From assembly GCF_030867145.1 (NCBI RefSeq), contig NC_134434.1:2232001-2296000 (forward strand): a stretch of DNA of 64,000 nucleotides, in the 5' to 3' direction. Each line of letters opens with the position of its first letter. Position 1 is the stretch's first letter. The notes below the pieces were generated by a model. It made no database searches, had not been told where the DNA came from, and saw only the letters and a list, made by a program, of their open reading frames with translations. The translations under genes were made by a program, and so were the position numbers. Positions 61,701 to 64,000 of the stretch are shown here, in pieces. The stretch comes from Opisthocomus hoazin. Lineage: Eukaryota > Chordata > Aves > Opisthocomiformes > Opisthocomidae.

Positions 61701-63945
61701 CTCAGTTTATTGAATAATTTATTTAAAAGAAGGGAGAATGTTTCTTAATATTTCCTGACATCCAGAGATCTAGGGGCAGCACGGTAAAGCTTCAGGGCAT
61801 GCAAGCACTGTAGAAGTGTTAGTCCACATTCCTGCAGTAGTGCTGTCCTTGTTTGATAGTTGTCGTGTGTGAGGCTTGGAGAGGGGAACTGATTTGCCCG
61901 AGCTGCATTAGGATTAGGCATCAGGTGGCATCGCAACTTGAAAGTATGTGCAGGTTCCTTGAGCTGTTTTCCTTCAATGTCAACTTCCTAAATGAAAAAA
62001 ATCTGAGGCTTGGGGTTTTTTTGTAGCTCACCTGTCTCTGAACTAAAATATGCTCCAGTTTGTTTTTTCTTGGTGAGATTTATACCAACTTGATTGGAAG
62101 AAAAGAATCCTGGTGTCTGATCAAGCATTTCTTTATCCCTGCAGATTTTAGCCCTCCACAGTGGTGTCTTGTAGTGCCCCAGTAAGCCTGTTCTGTGCAC
62201 CCAATAAACTTGTGCAAGACTCTTTTTTTTTTTCATCTCACAGGTGAAGGCAGGGCAAGCTTGGAAAAAAAAAAAAGCACTCAAGAAAACAGTATAGGGC
62301 AGGAACCACATACAGTGTGGCAGTAGGGTGTTAAGAGGGCTGCAGAAACAGAGTTTTAAAGCTTTGGAGGTTTGAACCTTGGTTCAAGTTGCTGATGGTA
62401 AGGAATCTCCCAAAGTAGCTCCAATTCAACTGTTTGGAACCTGAGCTCTGCGGGGCCAGATCCCTAATGTGAATGTCCTGCAGGTTTGCAAGCAGAGGGT
62501 TTGGAATTGGCATCTTCTCTTCATATTGCCTTTTGTCAAGCCATGCTCACGCCAAGTCTGTGAGCATCAGCTAGATGTTTGCCTGTGGCTCTTCAAAGCT
62601 GACAGCTTCATCTGGCAGGTGACTTAGGAGAGACCTGTTGGTCCTGACCAGCGGCTGGAGGATGGGCATGGACTACAGCCCCTGGTGTCAGGGCCAGGCG
62701 GTGAAGGAGGCAGAGTTGAGCTCTGAGGCACCTCATGTCACCTCAGTTCCTGTGCTGTGGCCAAGTTCCCTAAGCTGCTGATGGGATCCTCGGGTGGAGT
62801 TTGCTGCAGAAAGAAGTAAAATATGGAGGCAAATGGTGATGTATTTTTAAGGCCTTGGAAAATGTTTGTGTATTTGAAGTGCAGTGTTCAAGAGTCGCTG
62901 TGTACTCCGCTGTCTGTACAAAATTTCCTTTTCCTGCAGTGGGTGTCAACCTCTTCTATTTCTGCATAATCATCTACCTCTATGGGGACCTGGCAATCTA
63001 CGCAGCAGCTGTACCAGTCTCTCTCATGCAGGTGACCTGGTAAGTGTGCTTACTGCTGTGGGGTTGCGAGCTAGCAGAGAAGAGAGCAGGCTCTTGGATT
63101 TGATGGGGTGAGAAATCTGACTGGGATCAGCTCTTCTTTCTAAAGAGCAGAGTGGAGAAATGACTCGAGGACAGCCCAATACTCGTGGGTGGGAAGGTGA
63201 AGTTGTCTTATATTCCGCACCCAAGTGCCTGCTGCCTGCCTGAAAAGTGGCTGGCCTGATTTCAGATGAGTCCTCAGGTGTGAAGTGCTTTCAGCTTCAG
63301 CACCTTGCAGACATGGGACTTGTTGCTCAATAGTTTGACTGCCATATTATGCAGTATTTTAGCTTCTCTGTCTCTTTGGAGAAGAGCCGAGAGTTGTGAT
63401 GCTTACTAAGCCCGTGACTAGCGAGTGGTGACGTTATATGGACTTAGCTCTGGACTGAGACCAGTTCCTTTCTCAAGTAAACAGGTAATGAAAGAGGTTG
63501 GTTTGATCAAAGCTGTGCTGGGCTGGGTCTGGACTCATGTCTTGGAGATGGAAAACCACAGTGATCCGTATATGACCCAGACTTGCTAGCTTGATGACCA
63601 AATGACCAAACTTATAAATAACTGTGGGCAATCCAAGAATTAGCCTTTAAATGTATGGTACTCAGTGACTTGCTGTGTTACACAGTCCAGAAAAAATAAG
63701 GGAGGAGGGTGTTCAGGGAGGCGGGGGAGGAACGGACACTTCAGGTCTCTGATCATTCCTCTTTCTTGAAGGCAGGAAAGGAAAGGACATCTGCTAGGAG
63801 TTAATTACTCTCTTTTGTTTCTCCCTCCTTTCCCAGCAGTGCCACTGGCAACCATTCTTGCAGTGTTGGAGATGGCACAAAGTATAACGACACGGATAAG
63901 TGCTGGGGGCCTATTCGACGGATTGATGCTTACAGACTGTATCTG
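52773..63945 (+). CDS. TMEM104: TMEM104, multipass membrane protein (5' part; continues past window)
   Basis: TMEM104 is a predicted transporter-like membrane protein related to the amino-acid/polyamine/auxin permease group; its substrate is not established. Seven coding exons are visible: 52773-52817, 54782-54903, 56859-56940, 57876-57978, 58392-58472, 62940-63039 and 63837-63945. They give 214 residues of the roughly 500 expected, all in phase. The start reads MAGGITDTGELYSPY, close to human. Helix 1 (VGLVYMFNLIVGTGALTM) keeps the glycine-rich unwound segment of the fold. Helix 2 covers GWLVSLVLLMFLGFM. An acidic, serine-rich cytosolic loop (EDDEDEDSSSGVSDSD) follows, then helix 3 (GVNLFYFCIIIYLYGDLAIY). 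The next loop has NHS and NDT sequons. The acceptor nearest the ATG is TCGCAG at about 52,753. Confidence 0.96.
52818..54781 (+). other. TMEM104: TMEM104 first coding intron
   Basis: A/T-richer intron sequence with poly-A and poly-T runs. I see no exon, repeat family or RNA gene in it. Confidence 0.55.
54904..56858 (+). other. TMEM104: TMEM104 intron between exons 2 and 3
   Basis: No recognised exon or mobile element. A T run lies at about 56,267-56,278. Confidence 0.5.
58473..62939 (+). other. TMEM104: TMEM104 intron between exons 5 and 6
   Basis: This 4.5-kb intron is the longest seen in the gene here. I recognise no exon, mobile element or RNA gene. Short open frames on both strands lack signatures. 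Confidence 0.5.
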
Positions 63946-64000
63946 GTGAGTTTCTGAGACTGTGATGACCGTTATTTCCATTTCAACTTTACCTCTAGTG

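Overview
This window reads as avian nuclear DNA. It carries 3'-end fragments of CR1 LINEs with the bird-type ATTCTGTG tail repeats, small GC-rich introns of the kind found on a microchromosome, and split genes with vertebrate splice sites. The conserved gene order CD300-like receptors - RAB37 - SLC9A3R1 (NHERF1) - NAT9 - TMEM104 matches human 17q25.1. Species was not determined. All exon borders were placed by hand from reading frame, splice-site sequence and phase, helped by remembered human protein sequences. No alignment was run.

Layout. 1-9.0 kb, minus strand: two CD300/CMRF35-like single-Ig receptors in tandem. The distal one (5706-9034) reconstructs as a complete seven-exon, 280-residue receptor with every splice phase agreeing. 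The proximal one (1715-3658) has matching Ig, stalk, membrane and tail exons, but I found no leader exon and two of its junctions do not resolve. Both tails carry YxN tyrosine motifs rather than ITIMs. 9.0-14.6 kb: no gene seen. 14.9-30.3 kb, plus strand: RAB37, with two alternative first-exon/second-exon pairs (A and B), each carrying its own P-loop and switch I, joined to seven shared exons. 33.5-44.05 kb, plus strand: SLC9A3R1/NHERF1, six exons, two PDZ domains and an ezrin-binding tail, behind a promoter with three octamer elements. 44.1-47.1 kb: no gene, one older CR1 fragment. 47.1-51.2 kb, minus strand: NAT9, six coding exons plus a probable non-coding first exon. 51.36-64 kb, plus strand: TMEM104 from its shared promoter with NAT9 through coding exon 7, where the window ends at about residue 214.

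Working together: RAB37 is a secretory-vesicle GTPase, NHERF1 a membrane-cytoskeleton scaffold, NAT9 a predicted N-acetyltransferase and TMEM104 a predicted multipass transporter-like protein. They are neighbours by conserved synteny and do not form a pathway. The CD300-like receptors are the accessory, fast-evolving part. From about 46 kb the sequence becomes visibly richer in A/T and the introns lengthen.

No wholly new system is evident. The points most worth following are the YxN-tailed receptor pair, the duplicated G-domain cassette of RAB37, the triple octamer at NHERF1, and an upstream ORF that overlaps the NAT9 start codon. I saw no tRNA, rRNA, CRISPR array, LTR element or other virus-derived element.
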